64,000 nt of DNA from Candidatus Nanosynbacter sp. TM7-074 (GTDB lineage Bacteria > Patescibacteriota > Saccharimonadia > Saccharimonadales > Saccharimonadaceae): the NCBI RefSeq assembly GCF_041006295.1, contig NZ_CP158487.1, positions 248,001 to 312,000 of the forward strand. The letters run 5' to 3'. Made by a program: the position numbers and the translations under genes. How positions within the stretch are numbered: the first letter of the stretch is position 1; every line of letters starts with the position of its first letter. Positions 63,679 through 64,000 of this stretch are shown here, one piece after another. A model generated the notes under the pieces. It searched no databases, was not told the DNA's origin, and saw only the letters and a program-made list of their open reading frames with translations.

Positions 63679-64000
63679 CTATTCGTGCTTGCGATCCAGG
63701 CTCATGAAGCGGAGGCGTTCTGGGTGGAAGTACAATTGGACTTTTCCGACGGGGCCGTTACGGTGCTTAGCGATGATTAGGTCGGTGATGTTTTGGACTT
63801 CCGGGTTGTCTGGTTCGTAATATCCTGGGCGGTAAATAAAGCTGACGATATCGGCGTCCTGCTCGATGGACCCAGATTCACGCAGGTCGGCCAGTTGTGG
63901 AATTGGCGGGGTGCGCGATTCGACTGAACGGCTCAACTGACTCAACGCGATCAGTGGCACATTGAGCTCACGGGCAATTAACTTCAAACCGCGGGAAATT
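63679..64000 (-). CDS. dnaB: Replicative DNA helicase DnaB, C-terminal part (cut by window edge)
   Basis: 107 visible residues continuing beyond 64000: [27 protein letters not shown] (RecA-like motif H3), [15 protein letters not shown] (H4) and KHRNGPVG (arginine finger region) are diagnostic of DnaB. The frame is open across the window boundary, so the start is outside. Confidence 0.95.
   Translation of the reverse strand, partial: ISRGLKLIARELNVPLIALSQLSRSVESRTPPIPQLADLRESGSIEQDADIVSFIYRPGYYEPDNPEVQNITDLIIAKHRNGPVGKVQLYFHPERLRFMSLDRKHE

Overview
The window looks like a chromosome segment from a small-genome Patescibacteria/CPR bacterium, most likely Candidatus Saccharibacteria (TM7). Signs of this are very short intergenic gaps, a complete F-type ATP synthase operon, LPXTG/sortase surface machinery, PEGA and DUF3048 envelope proteins, several two-component systems, few biosynthetic genes, and standard stop codons (TGA is used as a stop, for example in dus). 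The lineage is inferred from gene content and was not tested by phylogeny.

Layout: 1-425 holds a probable structured RNA. 426-5407 is a metal-homeostasis block: a Fur/Zur-type repressor, a DUF1980 protein plus CxCG permease, a TerC-like (DUF475) protein, pth, and a COG0523 GTPase. 5.4-6.1 kb and 57.9-58.9 kb each carry an unknown gene behind the same 53-nt RNA leader. 6.1-16.6 kb holds der, a pseudouridine synthase, two histidine kinase/receiver sets, tRNA-Glu, a DUF3048 protein and gltX. 16.6-21.1 kb is an envelope region (DUF4367-like protein, PEGA protein, sortase), followed by tRNA-Leu and a 23-residue membrane peptide. 21.1-30.5 kb holds a carbohydrate-kinase-fold protein, xth, two GT4 glycosyltransferases around an alpha/beta hydrolase, smpB, a ParB-like protein, an ABC-F ATPase and a glutaredoxin. 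30.5-37.1 kb is atpI-B-E-F-H-A-G-D-C. 37.1-48.1 kb holds a kinase-fold protein, dus, a 600-nt transcript with a 50-residue ORF and a tRNA-like fold, a UvrD/AddA-like helicase-nuclease, a P-type ATPase, a TrmA-family methyltransferase and tRNA-Gln. 48.1-51.0 kb is an accessory island: a DUF262-DUF1524 (GmrSD-like) defence gene bounded by 54-bp inverted repeats derived from the 3' flank of a tRNA. The end of the window holds a Gre factor, a two-component system, an ABC exporter, a PerM transporter, cysS, a DHH phosphoesterase, an LPXTG protein, recR, ybaB, a membrane glycosyltransferase and the C-terminus of dnaB.

Four observations stand out. (1) A roughly 70-bp palindromic element is inserted in frame in both the ABC-F gene and dus. 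Its stem shows compensatory base-pair changes between the two copies. (2) Two unlinked genes share a 53-nt 5' leader that can form mutually exclusive stems. They belong to a wider set of four transcripts in which a small or unknown ORF is bracketed by strong stem-loops. (3) About twenty genes have a TATAAT-like -10 box ending 6-8 bp before the start codon, so leaderless mRNA seems to be the main way transcription units begin here. In one case two divergent leaderless genes share overlapping -10 boxes. (4) The DUF262 cassette lies between inverted tRNA-tail repeats, with a remnant of a second DUF262 gene beside it.
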